Source: Hyella patelloides LEGE 07179 (lineage in GTDB: Bacteria; Cyanobacteriota; Cyanobacteriia; Cyanobacteriales; Xenococcaceae). Taken from it: 64,000 nucleotides of DNA. Under the pieces are notes generated by a model. The model had not been told where the DNA came from and did not search any database. It saw only the letters and a list, made by a program, of their open reading frames with translations. The translations under genes and the position numbers were made by a program. This document shows positions 56,028 through 64,000 of this stretch, piece after piece. The DNA is taken from assembly GCF_900659865.1 (NCBI RefSeq), contig NZ_LR213772.1, positions 1-64,000 on the forward strand, given 5' to 3'. Positions within the stretch are counted from its first letter, which is position 1, and every line of letters starts with the position of its first letter.

Positions 56028-56627
56028 GTGTTTACAGATTTATTAAACCTTCCTCTGGATAGAGATCGCGCAAGTCAGTCGGATCAGATATTGAGTTTGA
56101 GTAACATGAGTTGGTCTGATTACGAACGATTGGTTGAAACAGATATCGATTATAGAGCATCTTATTTGAATGGAGTAATCACAATCGTGTCTCCCAGTAG
56201 AAGTCATGAGAGGATAGCGGAAATTATTAATGGTTTAATTAAAACCTATTGCCGTAAATATAATTTGGTCTATTTTCCAATGGGTTCGACTACTCTTAAA
56301 AATCCTCCTCTGGCTGGTAAAGAACCCGACCACAGTTTTGCTTTTGAGACAGATAAATCTCTTCCCGATCTGGCGGTAGAGGTTACATATACCAGTGGTG
56401 GAATTGCAGATTTAGAAAAGTATAAGTATTTGGGAGTGCAAGAAGTTTGGTTGTGGAAAAATAACGAAATTACGTTTTACCGTTGGGTCGATTCAGAATA
56501 TGTAGAAATAAAAAACAGTATGGCAATGCCCAAGCTGTCTTCTAGTTTTTTGATTGCCTTTATTAACAGAGGATTAACAGAAACACCCCTGACCATTGAA
56601 GAAGATTTTTATCGGCAATTAAATTAG
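56028..56627 (+). CDS. Uma2 family (DUF820) nuclease-like protein
   Basis: 199 residues from GTG; an ATG 27 codons in is less likely since it would cut the conserved start. The PD-(D/E)XK core is visible: PDLAVEVTYTSGG (Asp and Glu) followed by KYKYLGVQEVWLW, with VSPSRSHERIAEIINGL before it. These motifs define Uma2, a large cyanobacterial family with possible restriction-like nuclease activity whose biological role is unknown. It stands alone between leuB and chlD. Confidence 0.82.
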   Translation: MFTDLLNLPLDRDRASQSDQILSLSNMSWSDYERLVETDIDYRASYLNGVITIVSPSRSHERIAEIINGLIKTYCRKYNLVYFPMGSTTLKNPPLAGKEPDHSFAFETDKSLPDLAVEVTYTSGGIADLEKYKYLGVQEVWLWKNNEITFYRWVDSEYVEIKNSMAMPKLSSSFLIAFINRGLTETPLTIEEDFYRQLN

Positions 56628-56781
56628 TAATCGACCTATCTCGTCATAACACTTACCATTAAAATATTATTGGTTTTCCCTGTTTATTTTATCAATAGTT
56701 ATTAAGCGATCGCTGTTGCTAACCAATTGGGAATTGATCTGAAATAAAAATGAAAAGTGGGCATTACCCCACCTCATTAAA

Positions 56782-58815
56782 TTAAAGATTAGAAATTGCA
56801 CCTCTTGCCATATCTGCGATCGCTCTATCGTTAGCTTTTGGTAAGTGGTAGTATGTACCTCCTGCTTGTTTGGCTAGCTCTTTACCGAAGCCAGTAGTCA
56901 CAAAACGGCTTTCTGTATCAATTAACAGCAATTTCATGCCCATAGCACGAATTTTTCCCGCAATATCTAATAATTCCTCTTTTATATTGGGTTTTGGTGC
57001 GTCTTCTTCGGTCGGTTCACCAAGGGAACGAGATAAGGGTATATTACCTCTACCATCAGTGATTGCCACAATTACTACTTGTCCAATATCTCCTGACATC
57101 TGTGCATTGATACCCACATTGACAGCTTGGGTTAAACCATGAGAGAGGGGAGAACCACCACCACAGGGTAAGGTTTCTAATCTACCCCGCGCCATTGTAA
57201 TTGAACGAGTGGGAGGTAACAGCACATCTGCTCTTTCTCCACGGAAGGGTATTAGAGAGATTTGATCGCGGTTTTCATAGGCTTCTGATAGAAGTTGCAT
57301 TACTGCACCTTTAGCTGACTGCATTCTATTGAGAGCCATTGAACCAGAAGCATCTACGACAAAAATAATCAGTGAACCAGCTTTCCGCGCCATGCGTTTA
57401 GAACGTAAATCGCTTTGTTCGACGATTACTTTGCGATCTGGATTGCGTTTCCTTCTCGCTTTTTGATATGGTGCTGCACTACGCAGGGTAGCATCTACGG
57501 CAATCCGTTTAACTTTCCCTTTAGGTATCATGGGTTTGATATAGCGTCCGCGATCTTCAGAAAAAATCAAGTTACGCGCCCCCGATTTACCCTGACGCTG
57601 CATAGTTTGAGCAAAAGTAAGTACTTCAGGATCGAGTACTACTCCTTCGATGTCAAACACAAATTCATCGGGAATTGCAGGTGGTTCTTGTTCTTTGTCT
57701 TCTTCTTCCTCTTCTTCTTCTGGTTCATCTTCGTCGTTATCGGGTTCGCTATCATCTTCTGGTTGTTGCTGTTGCGGTGGTGGTGGGGGAGGTTGGGGTG
57801 CGTCTTCTGGTGGTGTTTCGATAGTGGTAGCACGAGGAATAATTACTAACTCTACTGCTTTGCGTAAATCGTCTGCGGTAACGTTATTTCTCCCTTCTAA
57901 GGCTGCTGCTGCTTTAGCTACTCTCACTGCAAATAACTCGGCGCGATGTCCCTCAACACCTCCCCTTACGGCTTCTTGTACTAGGTAGAGAATCTGATCG
58001 TGGGTGATTTCTACTTCTTTTAACCATTCCCGCGCCAATATAATATCGGTTTTAACGCTTTCGATTTCGTCTTGGTAACTTTTAAGAAAGTCTTGGGGAG
58101 AGTTACCATATTTAATTGCTTGATTTACAGCTTCAATTCTTTGTTCTAAAGATAATACACTATCTGCGGATAAAGCGATCGCAATTCGATCTAAAAGGTG
58201 TTCCCTTAAATTCCCTTCTTCGGGGTTATAGGTAGCAATCAAAATCGGTTTGCAAGGATGCTGAAAGCTAATACCTTCCCGTTCGATGACGTTTCTTCCT
58301 TCGGTTAAAACAGTAAGTAACTGATTGGCTATTTGGTCATCTAACAGGTTAACTTCATCAATATACAGTACTCCGCGATGGGCTTGTGCCAATAACCCTG
58401 GTTGGAACACTGGCTCACCTCGCTTTACCGATTCTTCCACATCTACCGAACCTAACAATCGATCCTCAGTAACTCCTAGAGGTATCTGCACAAAAGGAGA
58501 ACTAATAATCTGGGTGGGAATATCTTCTAACTTGGTATCGCCATACTGGGCTACTGTATCATCATCCCATTGACTAGGTTGGCTCGGATCGCAATTGTAG
58601 AGAGAATCTTTGATAACTTCAATAGGCGGTAGTAAATCGTGAATTCCCCGCGCCATCACAGATTTAGCCGTTCCACGACGACCAGCGATCGCAACTCCTC
58701 CCAATTGAGGATCGATAGCAGCCAGTAATAATGCAAGTTTAATAGATTCCTGTCCCACTACAGCAGTGAGGGGAAAATTGAGATTGACGGGTTTAGTAGT
58801 TACAGCAGACATCAA
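56782..58815 (-). CDS. chlD: Magnesium-chelatase subunit D
   Basis: 677 residues. The N-terminal AAA+ half has [29 protein letters not shown] (P-loop-like) and [18 protein letters not shown] proline-rich ([15 protein letters not shown]) and acidic linker follows at about 340-380. The C-terminal von Willebrand A domain has the MIDAS motif FVVDASGSM. ChlD forms the AAA+ motor with ChlI, and together with ChlH inserts magnesium into protoporphyrin IX, the first step of chlorophyll synthesis. chlI and chlH are not in the window. The first ATG gives [15 protein letters not shown]. Confidence 0.96.
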   Translation of the reverse strand: MMSAVTTKPVNLNFPLTAVVGQESIKLALLLAAIDPQLGGVAIAGRRGTAKSVMARGIHDLLPPIEVIKDSLYNCDPSQPSQWDDDTVAQYGDTKLEDIPTQIISSPFVQIPLGVTEDRLLGSVDVEESVKRGEPVFQPGLLAQAHRGVLYIDEVNLLDDQIANQLLTVLTEGRNVIEREGISFQHPCKPILIATYNPEEGNLREHLLDRIAIALSADSVLSLEQRIEAVNQAIKYGNSPQDFLKSYQDEIESVKTDIILAREWLKEVEITHDQILYLVQEAVRGGVEGHRAELFAVRVAKAAAALEGRNNVTADDLRKAVELVIIPRATTIETPPEDAPQPPPPPPQQQQPEDDSEPDNDEDEPEEEEEEEDKEQEPPAIPDEFVFDIEGVVLDPEVLTFAQTMQRQGKSGARNLIFSEDRGRYIKPMIPKGKVKRIAVDATLRSAAPYQKARRKRNPDRKVIVEQSDLRSKRMARKAGSLIIFVVDASGSMALNRMQSAKGAVMQLLSEAYENRDQISLIPFRGERADVLLPPTRSITMARGRLETLPCGGGSPLSHGLTQAVNVGINAQMSGDIGQVVIVAITDGRGNIPLSRSLGEPTEEDAPKPNIKEELLDIAGKIRAMGMKLLLIDTESRFVTTGFGKELAKQAGGTYYHLPKANDRAIADMARGAISNL

Positions 58816-58978
58816 AAAGCGTATAAGTAAAAAAGCTTAGTAGTCTTTTACTTTAGTGTATTTTGGGGTTTTAGTTCAAAAGGTTAATGCTCACGCAAAG
58901 TTATTATTATCAAGATATTGCGATCGCTTGGTAATCTAGTAGGTATAATTCAGTTGTAGAAATCATTAAACAGTGAAT

Positions 58979-59182
58979 ATGAAAAGACAAATGAGTATCG
59001 AACAAAAAATCGAGCGCGAATTACAAAAAATCAACTCAGATCCTAAGAAACCTCATAAAATCAGACATCTTACACCAGAAGAGAAAAAAGATTTTATTGA
59101 TAGTTTAATAACTGATGATGAAGACTGGACAGAAGAAGACGAAATTAAATATCAAAGAGTGATGAAAAGATTACAACGGTAA
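58979..59182 (+). CDS. Small charged protein, possible antitoxin
   Basis: 67 residues from the ATG at 58979; a GTG at 58973 is the alternative. The sequence is Lys/Glu/Asp-rich (TPEEKKDFIDSLITDDEDWTEEDEIKYQRVMKRL), helical, without a membrane segment. Size and composition resemble antitoxins of plasmid-type modules. A short coding relic follows at 59230. The family is not recognised, so the antitoxin reading is only a possibility. Confidence 0.5.
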   Translation: MKRQMSIEQKIERELQKINSDPKKPHKIRHLTPEEKKDFIDSLITDDEDWTEEDEIKYQRVMKRLQR

Positions 59183-59229
59183 ATTTTATTAATGGAATCT
59201 CAGCAAATAATTTTATTAGATAAACGACT

Positions 59230-59340
59230 AACGCTAAGGATATTGCTAAATTTAACTATCTCGGTATCAAAACTTGGGATTGTAAACAAGCAGTTATAGA
59301 TGCTGAATATCAAGAATTTAATTTTTATCAATATCAATGA
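59230..59340 (+). pseudogene. Coding relic after the small charged gene
   Basis: The frame encodes NAKDIAKFNYLGIKTWDCKQ and ends EFNFYQYQ before TGA. It opens after an in-frame stop at 59221-59223. An ATG at 59192 begins MESQQIILLDK in another frame, so a frameshift could join the two into a protein of about 50 residues. It may be the remains of a toxin partner. I cannot name a family. Confidence 0.35.
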
Positions 59341-59364
59341 ATAGCTTTTTTGTTCTTTAAACCC

Positions 59365-60039
59365 ATGTTTCTTACTGCTGCTCAAATTTATGACTTGCTA
59401 ATTGAAAACAAAATTACTAACAGTTTTGGTAATATCAAGTTTGAATTTTTAAATCTCTCAGTTAACATCAGAGAAAAGAGTGCTATTGGCGATCTTTTTC
59501 AAGAATGGTTTGCTCAATGGTTAGAAACTAATGATATCGAGTATAGAACACCAACTAATACTCAAGAGTTCCCTGATTTCTTACTAGACTCTCAATCCAA
59601 TATCAAAAACTTATTAGAAGTCAAGACTTTTGATTATAGTCGCTCTGCAAACTTTGATGTGGCAAATTTTGAGGCTTATAATCGTTCACTAAGAACCCAA
59701 GCATATCGTTTAGATGCTGATTATTTAATTTTTGCATATCTTCTTCTAGATGGTCAGTTTAAAATTGAAAAACTTTGGCTAAAAAAGATTTGGCAAATAA
59801 CTGGTAAATCTGATAAATATCCTATGAAATGTCAAATTAAACAAGGAACTATCTATAATATAAGACCTGTTTCTTGGTATTCCCAAAGAGCTAAATTTAA
59901 ACCATTTAACAATAGACTAGAGTTTGTAGAAGCTTTACATCAAACTCTTATGAAATATCCTAAAACGCAGGTATCAAGTAATGATTGGTTAAATTCAGTA
60001 TTGCAAAACTATTTGTCTCATACTGGACAAAGATTGTAG
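59365..60039 (+). CDS. NgoBV-like type II restriction endonuclease
   Basis: 224 residues from the ATG at 59365; a TTG at 59350 adds five residues. The nuclease core is FPDFLLDSQSNIKNLLEVKTFD, a PD...ExK motif, and FQEWFAQWLETNDIEYRTPTNTQEFPDF precedes it. The overall pattern matches the NgoBV group; characterised members recognise GGNNCC, but I cannot prove the specificity here. It runs toward a DNA methyltransferase gene on the opposite strand, and the two overlap by 22 bp at 60018-60039. It cuts unmodified DNA as part of that restriction-modification pair. Confidence 0.82.
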   Translation: MFLTAAQIYDLLIENKITNSFGNIKFEFLNLSVNIREKSAIGDLFQEWFAQWLETNDIEYRTPTNTQEFPDFLLDSQSNIKNLLEVKTFDYSRSANFDVANFEAYNRSLRTQAYRLDADYLIFAYLLLDGQFKIEKLWLKKIWQITGKSDKYPMKCQIKQGTIYNIRPVSWYSQRAKFKPFNNRLEFVEALHQTLMKYPKTQVSSNDWLNSVLQNYLSHTGQRL

Positions 60040-61358
60040 CTTTGATTGGGGATTGAAATCAACTTTTGTATGATAATTCTTCCAGCAATTTCTTCTACTA
60101 CAGGAACAACAACAGTATTACCTAATAGCTCGAAAGCTTTCGTTATTGGTAAATTAATTTGGTAATCTTCTGGAAATCCAAATAGCCTTAAGCCTTCTCG
60201 AATAGTAAGTTTTCTGATACCCTTTCCATCTACTACAGCTAATTTACCCATATCAGTTGCGACTAAAGTTGGTGCGATACCGTTAGGATCGAGTATCTTA
60301 CTAATTTCAAAGCTTAATTTTCCTACAATAATATTGTATCCTTTTGGTAAATCTTTTCTATATTGTCTTTTTTTGATAACTTTGCCATTATTGTTAATTG
60401 TTTCTACTAAATCTTTAGGATGTTCAAATTTCAAATATCCCTTTGCCACTAGATCATCTAACATTTTCTGAAGCTCGCTAGATTCAAACAAATTGTTAGT
60501 GTTATAAAATGTTGATATTTCTTCAACTGTTAAAGGCATTCCATCCATCCATTTTATTCCCTTTTTTTCTGCCCATATTTTTCTTCTTCTTTCTTTTAGT
60601 AATTTATTTAATAAATTTTTCTGAGCTTGATTAACTTTACCCTTTAATTCAATATCCCAGCTATGTATATTATCATTACCACCTCGTTTATCTTTAATAG
60701 CTTTTCCATAAAGATTATCAATTGGGTAATGAGCTAAAATTCGTTTAGTTAAATCTGTTTGTAATATGGGTTTCCCGATTTCAAATATATCTTTCAGAAA
60801 AATTGCTTTTTGACTAGAAAAGTCTAAAGAGACAGGATGATTTTTATTACCTGTTATATAAATTCTTTTTCTATCTTGAGGAATTCCAAAATCTTTAGCA
60901 TTTAGAACTTTCCAAGTTATATGATAATCTAGTTTCCCTAATCTATTTAAAATTGTCGTTAGAGTTCTACCACGATCGTGTTTAACTAAACCTTCTACAT
61001 TTTCTAATAAAAAACCAAAAGGTTGTTTAGCTTCTAGTATTCTCTCAATTTCAAAAAATAAAGTTCCTCTAGTATCTAAAAAACCTTGTCTTGTTCCTGC
61101 TGTACTAAATGGTTGACAAGGAAAACCAGCTAAAAGAATATCAAATTCTGGAATTTTTGTTGTGGATATTTGAGATATATCACCATAAATACTATTATCT
61201 AGAAAATTTTTTTGATATGTGGCGATCGCGTGTTCTTTAATTTCAGAAGTGAATACACATTTTGCAGAGACTCCCATTTTGTGACAAGCATCTTCTAAAC
61301 CCTTTCTCATTCCCCCAATACCAGCAAACAAGTCAATAAAACGAACGCAATTAGTCAT
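60018..61358 (-). CDS. DNA (cytosine-5-)-methyltransferase
   Basis: 446 residues from the ATG at 61358; a TTG at 61370 adds four. Motif I is FIDLFAGIGGMRKGLE, motif IV GFPCQPFSTAGTRQGF (catalytic Cys), motif VI LENVEGLV, motif VIII QDRKRIYITG, and motif X LLGNTVVVPVVEEIAGRI. The 190-residue region before motif IX is the target-recognition domain. It should methylate the same site that the convergent endonuclease cuts and so protect the host. Convergent orientation with 3' overlap is unusual for an R-M pair; transcripts would be antisense over 22 bp. Confidence 0.93.
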   Translation of the reverse strand: MTNCVRFIDLFAGIGGMRKGLEDACHKMGVSAKCVFTSEIKEHAIATYQKNFLDNSIYGDISQISTTKIPEFDILLAGFPCQPFSTAGTRQGFLDTRGTLFFEIERILEAKQPFGFLLENVEGLVKHDRGRTLTTILNRLGKLDYHITWKVLNAKDFGIPQDRKRIYITGNKNHPVSLDFSSQKAIFLKDIFEIGKPILQTDLTKRILAHYPIDNLYGKAIKDKRGGNDNIHSWDIELKGKVNQAQKNLLNKLLKERRRKIWAEKKGIKWMDGMPLTVEEISTFYNTNNLFESSELQKMLDDLVAKGYLKFEHPKDLVETINNNGKVIKKRQYRKDLPKGYNIIVGKLSFEISKILDPNGIAPTLVATDMGKLAVVDGKGIRKLTIREGLRLFGFPEDYQINLPITKAFELLGNTVVVPVVEEIAGRIIIQKLISIPNQSYNLCPV

Positions 61359-61515
61359 TACTTCTAACAATTAATCTTGAATAGAGTGATTACAATAAGT
61401 AAAAGCATACTTCATATGAACAAAATATGGCTAAAACATAAGAGTCTCACTTCATAGTCTTATATTTGTAACTATTTTAAAGCACACTGAAACTAAGTGT
61501 AGCTCAACTATTACA

Positions 61516-61680
61516 ATGAAAATAACAAATATCCATGAAGCTAAAACCCATCTATCTCGTTTAATTGAATCAGTAATAGCTGGAAAAGAAGTTGTCATGG
61601 CAAAAGCAGGGAAACCATTAGTTAAATTAATACCTTTATCCTTCAAAATTGTAAGTTCTCCGATCAAAATTATTTCGTAG
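61516..61680 (+). CDS. Phd/YefM-type antitoxin, short and orphan
   Basis: 54 residues. MKITNIHEAKTHLSRLIESV is the DNA-binding Phd/YefM N-terminus and GKEVVMAKAGKPLVKLIPL is the conserved second block. The usual C-terminal toxin-binding tail is replaced by a short SSPIKIIS end, so truncation is likely. No toxin gene follows within 160 bp; the next gene runs the other way. Such proteins bind their own promoter. Confidence 0.75.
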   Translation: MKITNIHEAKTHLSRLIESVIAGKEVVMAKAGKPLVKLIPLSFKIVSSPIKIIS

Positions 61681-61847
61681 ATCGGCAAAGTCTAAATACA
61701 GCATAAGAAACTATACTAACTTAAAAGCTATTGTATAGAGATCGCAGAAAATAGTCAAAAAATCTCCCAATTATCTCAAATCAAACAACTTTTAAAGAGC
61801 TACACTATCAGAATAATAATTATAGTTAGCTCTTTTCAATTCCCAAG

Positions 61848-63797
61848 TTAAATAACTGTCTCTCCGCTTCCATTAGAACTTAACACTAATGATTCTGAGT
61901 TTGGCTCATCAAATAATAAGTTATCAGCATCATTTAAAGTGCTATTTCCAACTCCACTTTGAATAACATCATTATATTCAACCACCAAACGAGGTTGATT
62001 TCGACCTTCAGAAGAATCGAAATCAACACCATTAGAACCAGTAGGCAAGATTGCCCAACCAAAGTTACTATCTGAATTAGCTTGCCAATCTTGGAGACTA
62101 TCAGTAACATCAACTGATAGTACACCAGTAGCAACTGAACCTGTTACAGCATCACTAGTTCTAGTTGCTTCTATATCATTGGCTTGAATTCCATCTTCCA
62201 AGCTATTCCAAGTATCTGTGTCAGACCAATCTTGATTCATACGGTGAAATTCGATGCTACTTCCACGATTATCTACATCCAACTCTAGTCGAGCAGATAC
62301 AATTTCACTATTAGAGGCAATTTGTCCTGTTTGATCGCCAAAAATATTCTCAAAACGGATTAAACCTTGAACTTCTCCACCTCTATCGCGACCATCAATG
62401 TTGAGAGAATTTGCATTAGAGTTATTGGCATTAGGAGAACCTTCTTGAAGAAAAGTATCTACTGTCCCCGAATAACCGTTGACTCCCTGTTCAAAAGTTG
62501 TCTGAACTGTTTGATTGGGGTCGGGGTCGGGGTCGGGGTCGGGGTCAGGATCGGGGTCGGGAACGGGATTGTCGTAAACATCAAAGGAATCAATAACTTG
62601 ACCATTGTCAGCAGCGACATAATCAACCGTTAGGCGATCTTCCGTTACGGAGATCAGGCTAAAACCATGTTCCGATTTAGGATTCGTACTACCAGAGAAA
62701 CCCTCTGCTACAAACGGAGCATCATCAAAATCGCCACTACGAATGCTCTTACCTCCCATTCCAGAGACGACCTGAACTACACCTGCCCCTTTTTCATATT
62801 CCTTGTCAGTATCGCGAACAAAGGTAGCATCATTACCGTTATATCCTGTAAGAGGATAAGTCCAACCGTAAGTATGAGAATGCCCAGTAACCAATAAGTC
62901 TACTCCTGCTGCGTTCAGGCGAGGTATCATCTGACGATAGTAATTGTCACCTGGATCTTCACCTTTATCAGGAACACCACCTACAGGATGATGAGCAAAA
63001 ACAACTTTCCACTGGGCATCGGATGCTTGTAAATCAGCTTCAGCATAATCAAGCTCTCTGTCTAATGCCGATGAGTTGTTAAGGGTATTGGTATCAATAG
63101 TTGTGAAGTGAACATTCCCATAGTCAAAAGAATAGGATTTTTCGTCAACTGGGGCTGCATTGGGTTCGGGCAGCACATAATTATCTAAATAAGGCTGACC
63201 ATTGTTAGTCCTAGCTTCATGATTGCCAATCGTCGCATAATCAATGTGTTCGGTTGCCCAGTCTGTCGCTTCTGGGGCATATTTGGGAGAAAAACGAGCG
63301 TCGAATTCTGAATGAGTACCACTATTGTAGGCACTATCGCCCAAGAGTAAGGCGAATTTTGCATCTGAGTTATTGATTTGCCCCTGTACTTCTCTAAATC
63401 CACTGTTGCCTTTGATGTATGCAGAATCTCCATAGGCAGCGAAAGTAAATGGAGTAGTATCACCTGGAGCTAGCCTAGTTTCAAAGCTTTCTTGATAAGT
63501 ATCGATTAAAGAGCCATTTCGGAGATGTTGTACTCGATATTCGTACTCTGAGTTATAGTCTAAGCCAGTAATGGTGGTGGAGTGATTTGTACGATCTCCA
63601 GAATTGGTATCAAGAGATGCAGCGGTAGGAGCTTCCTGCCAAGCTTGATTAGAATTTGCAGGTCGATATTCGACTACAAAAGAATCGCCACTGTCGTTAC
63701 CAACAGTTTGCCAGATTAGAGCAGCCCGATCGTTCTTATCTCCTAGTTGAGCATTACCAATCTGGAGACGTGGAGTTTGATTAATTGTAAAAGCCAT
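61848..63797 (-). CDS. Metallophosphoesterase exoprotein with Fn3-like and DNRLRE-type domains
   Basis: 649 residues. The N-terminal about 110 residues are a fibronectin-III-like domain (SGDSFVVEYRPANSNQAWQE). The phosphoesterase core carries FTFAAYGDSAYI (GD), LLLGDSAYNSG (GD), TIGNHEAR (GNH), FAHHPVGG (H) and VTGHSHTYG (GHSH), all five metal-binding blocks of purple-acid-phosphatase-like enzymes. A PDPDPDPDP linker at about 415-430 joins a C-terminal DNRLRE-like domain (SARLELDVDNRGSSIEFHRM and DVTDSLQDWQ). There is no N-terminal signal, so secretion is probably by another route. Substrates are likely phosphate esters. Confidence 0.9.
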   Translation of the reverse strand: MAFTINQTPRLQIGNAQLGDKNDRAALIWQTVGNDSGDSFVVEYRPANSNQAWQEAPTAASLDTNSGDRTNHSTTITGLDYNSEYEYRVQHLRNGSLIDTYQESFETRLAPGDTTPFTFAAYGDSAYIKGNSGFREVQGQINNSDAKFALLLGDSAYNSGTHSEFDARFSPKYAPEATDWATEHIDYATIGNHEARTNNGQPYLDNYVLPEPNAAPVDEKSYSFDYGNVHFTTIDTNTLNNSSALDRELDYAEADLQASDAQWKVVFAHHPVGGVPDKGEDPGDNYYRQMIPRLNAAGVDLLVTGHSHTYGWTYPLTGYNGNDATFVRDTDKEYEKGAGVVQVVSGMGGKSIRSGDFDDAPFVAEGFSGSTNPKSEHGFSLISVTEDRLTVDYVAADNGQVIDSFDVYDNPVPDPDPDPDPDPDPDPNQTVQTTFEQGVNGYSGTVDTFLQEGSPNANNSNANSLNIDGRDRGGEVQGLIRFENIFGDQTGQIASNSEIVSARLELDVDNRGSSIEFHRMNQDWSDTDTWNSLEDGIQANDIEATRTSDAVTGSVATGVLSVDVTDSLQDWQANSDSNFGWAILPTGSNGVDFDSSEGRNQPRLVVEYNDVIQSGVGNSTLNDADNLLFDEPNSESLVLSSNGSGETVI

Positions 63798-64000
63798 AAT
63801 CGATTAAACTAAAATTTACATTTTCGTTTGTTTCTATCTAAAATTAGTATCATTAATTAGATAATTTTTGGTTAACTTTGATTAAAAATGAGTAATTTTT
63901 ATTGGTATTTTTTTAAGGCTATAAACTTCCTGTTTTATAGATTTTGAGAGTTTATTTTACAATCTTAATAATTCCTTAAAGAAAAAAATAAAAGTTTATA

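Noticed and set aside
62510-62580. GGGGTC tandem repeat as a structural DNA element
   Set aside because: It simply encodes the Pro-Asp linker of the phosphoesterase; the repeat is explained by the protein.
1-64000. tRNA, rRNA and other structured RNA genes
   Set aside because: I scanned the gaps by eye for cloverleaf or conserved RNA patterns and found none I could support; a covariance-model search would settle this.

Overview
The window is from a cyanobacterial chromosome. Photosystem I genes (psaF, psaJ), the magnesium-chelatase D subunit (chlD), the phylloquinone methyltransferase, a PanC-Cmk fusion and an RRM-type RNA-binding protein are all present, and the octamer GCGATCGC (HIP1) recurs throughout. 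Low GC content, many serine/threonine kinases, PEP-CTERM-like proteins and large calcium-binding exoproteins suggest a large-genome unicellular or baeocyte-forming lineage (Pleurocapsales or Chroococcales). That placement is inference.

Layout. 0-8.3 kb: tail of a gene entering from the left, a fusion of a cyclic-nucleotide-binding domain, a degenerate AAA+ domain and a NapH-like Fe-S membrane domain, a DUF4346-like protein, a kinase fused to a formylglycine-generating-enzyme-like domain, a site-2 protease and an MBL-fold protein. 8.3-20 kb: mostly housekeeping, with a DUF445 protein, menG, tsaD, psaF-psaJ, a phosphohexomutase and panC-cmk, plus several unknown or broken genes. 20.5-24.6 kb: a compact accessory operon of Trypco1, a trypsin-ATPase and a membrane-ATPase gene; the last is split by a one-base change in a 12-bp tandem repeat. 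24.9-29.2 kb: a DinG-related protein that has lost its P-loop, an RRM protein, a HEAT protein and mtnA. 29.4-32.4 kb: a matrixin with RTX repeats, relics of an adenylating/polyketide-type synthase gene and a PFE-CTERM-like protein. 32.9-41.5 kb: kinase, GIY-YIG protein, map, a PstS-like lipoprotein, a PEP-CTERM protein, a tyrosine-phosphatase-like protein and purB. 42-52 kb: a TPS exoprotein fragment, a photolyase-related flavoprotein, a ChaB-tailed membrane protein, Dps, a TIGR03032 protein and a 1141-residue FG-GAP/cadherin/RTX protein. 52.1-53.5 kb: a solo-tnpB IS605-type element sitting inside an IS630-like transposase relic. 53.6-58.8 kb: YihY, leuB, Uma2 and chlD. 59-61.7 kb: a defence pocket with a convergent NgoBV-like restriction enzyme and 5-methylcytosine methyltransferase, small toxin-antitoxin-like genes and debris. 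61.8-63.8 kb: a metallophosphoesterase exoprotein.

The core genes look like ordinary vertical cargo. The parts most worth following are the Trypco1/trypsin/ATPase operon with its broken or recoded repeat, the reconstructable TnpB insertion, a pair of MITE-like elements 34 kb apart, and protein-coding sequences carrying in-frame palindromic repeats. Start codons were moved inward from the longest frame where an ATG, a ribosome-binding site or family length favoured it.
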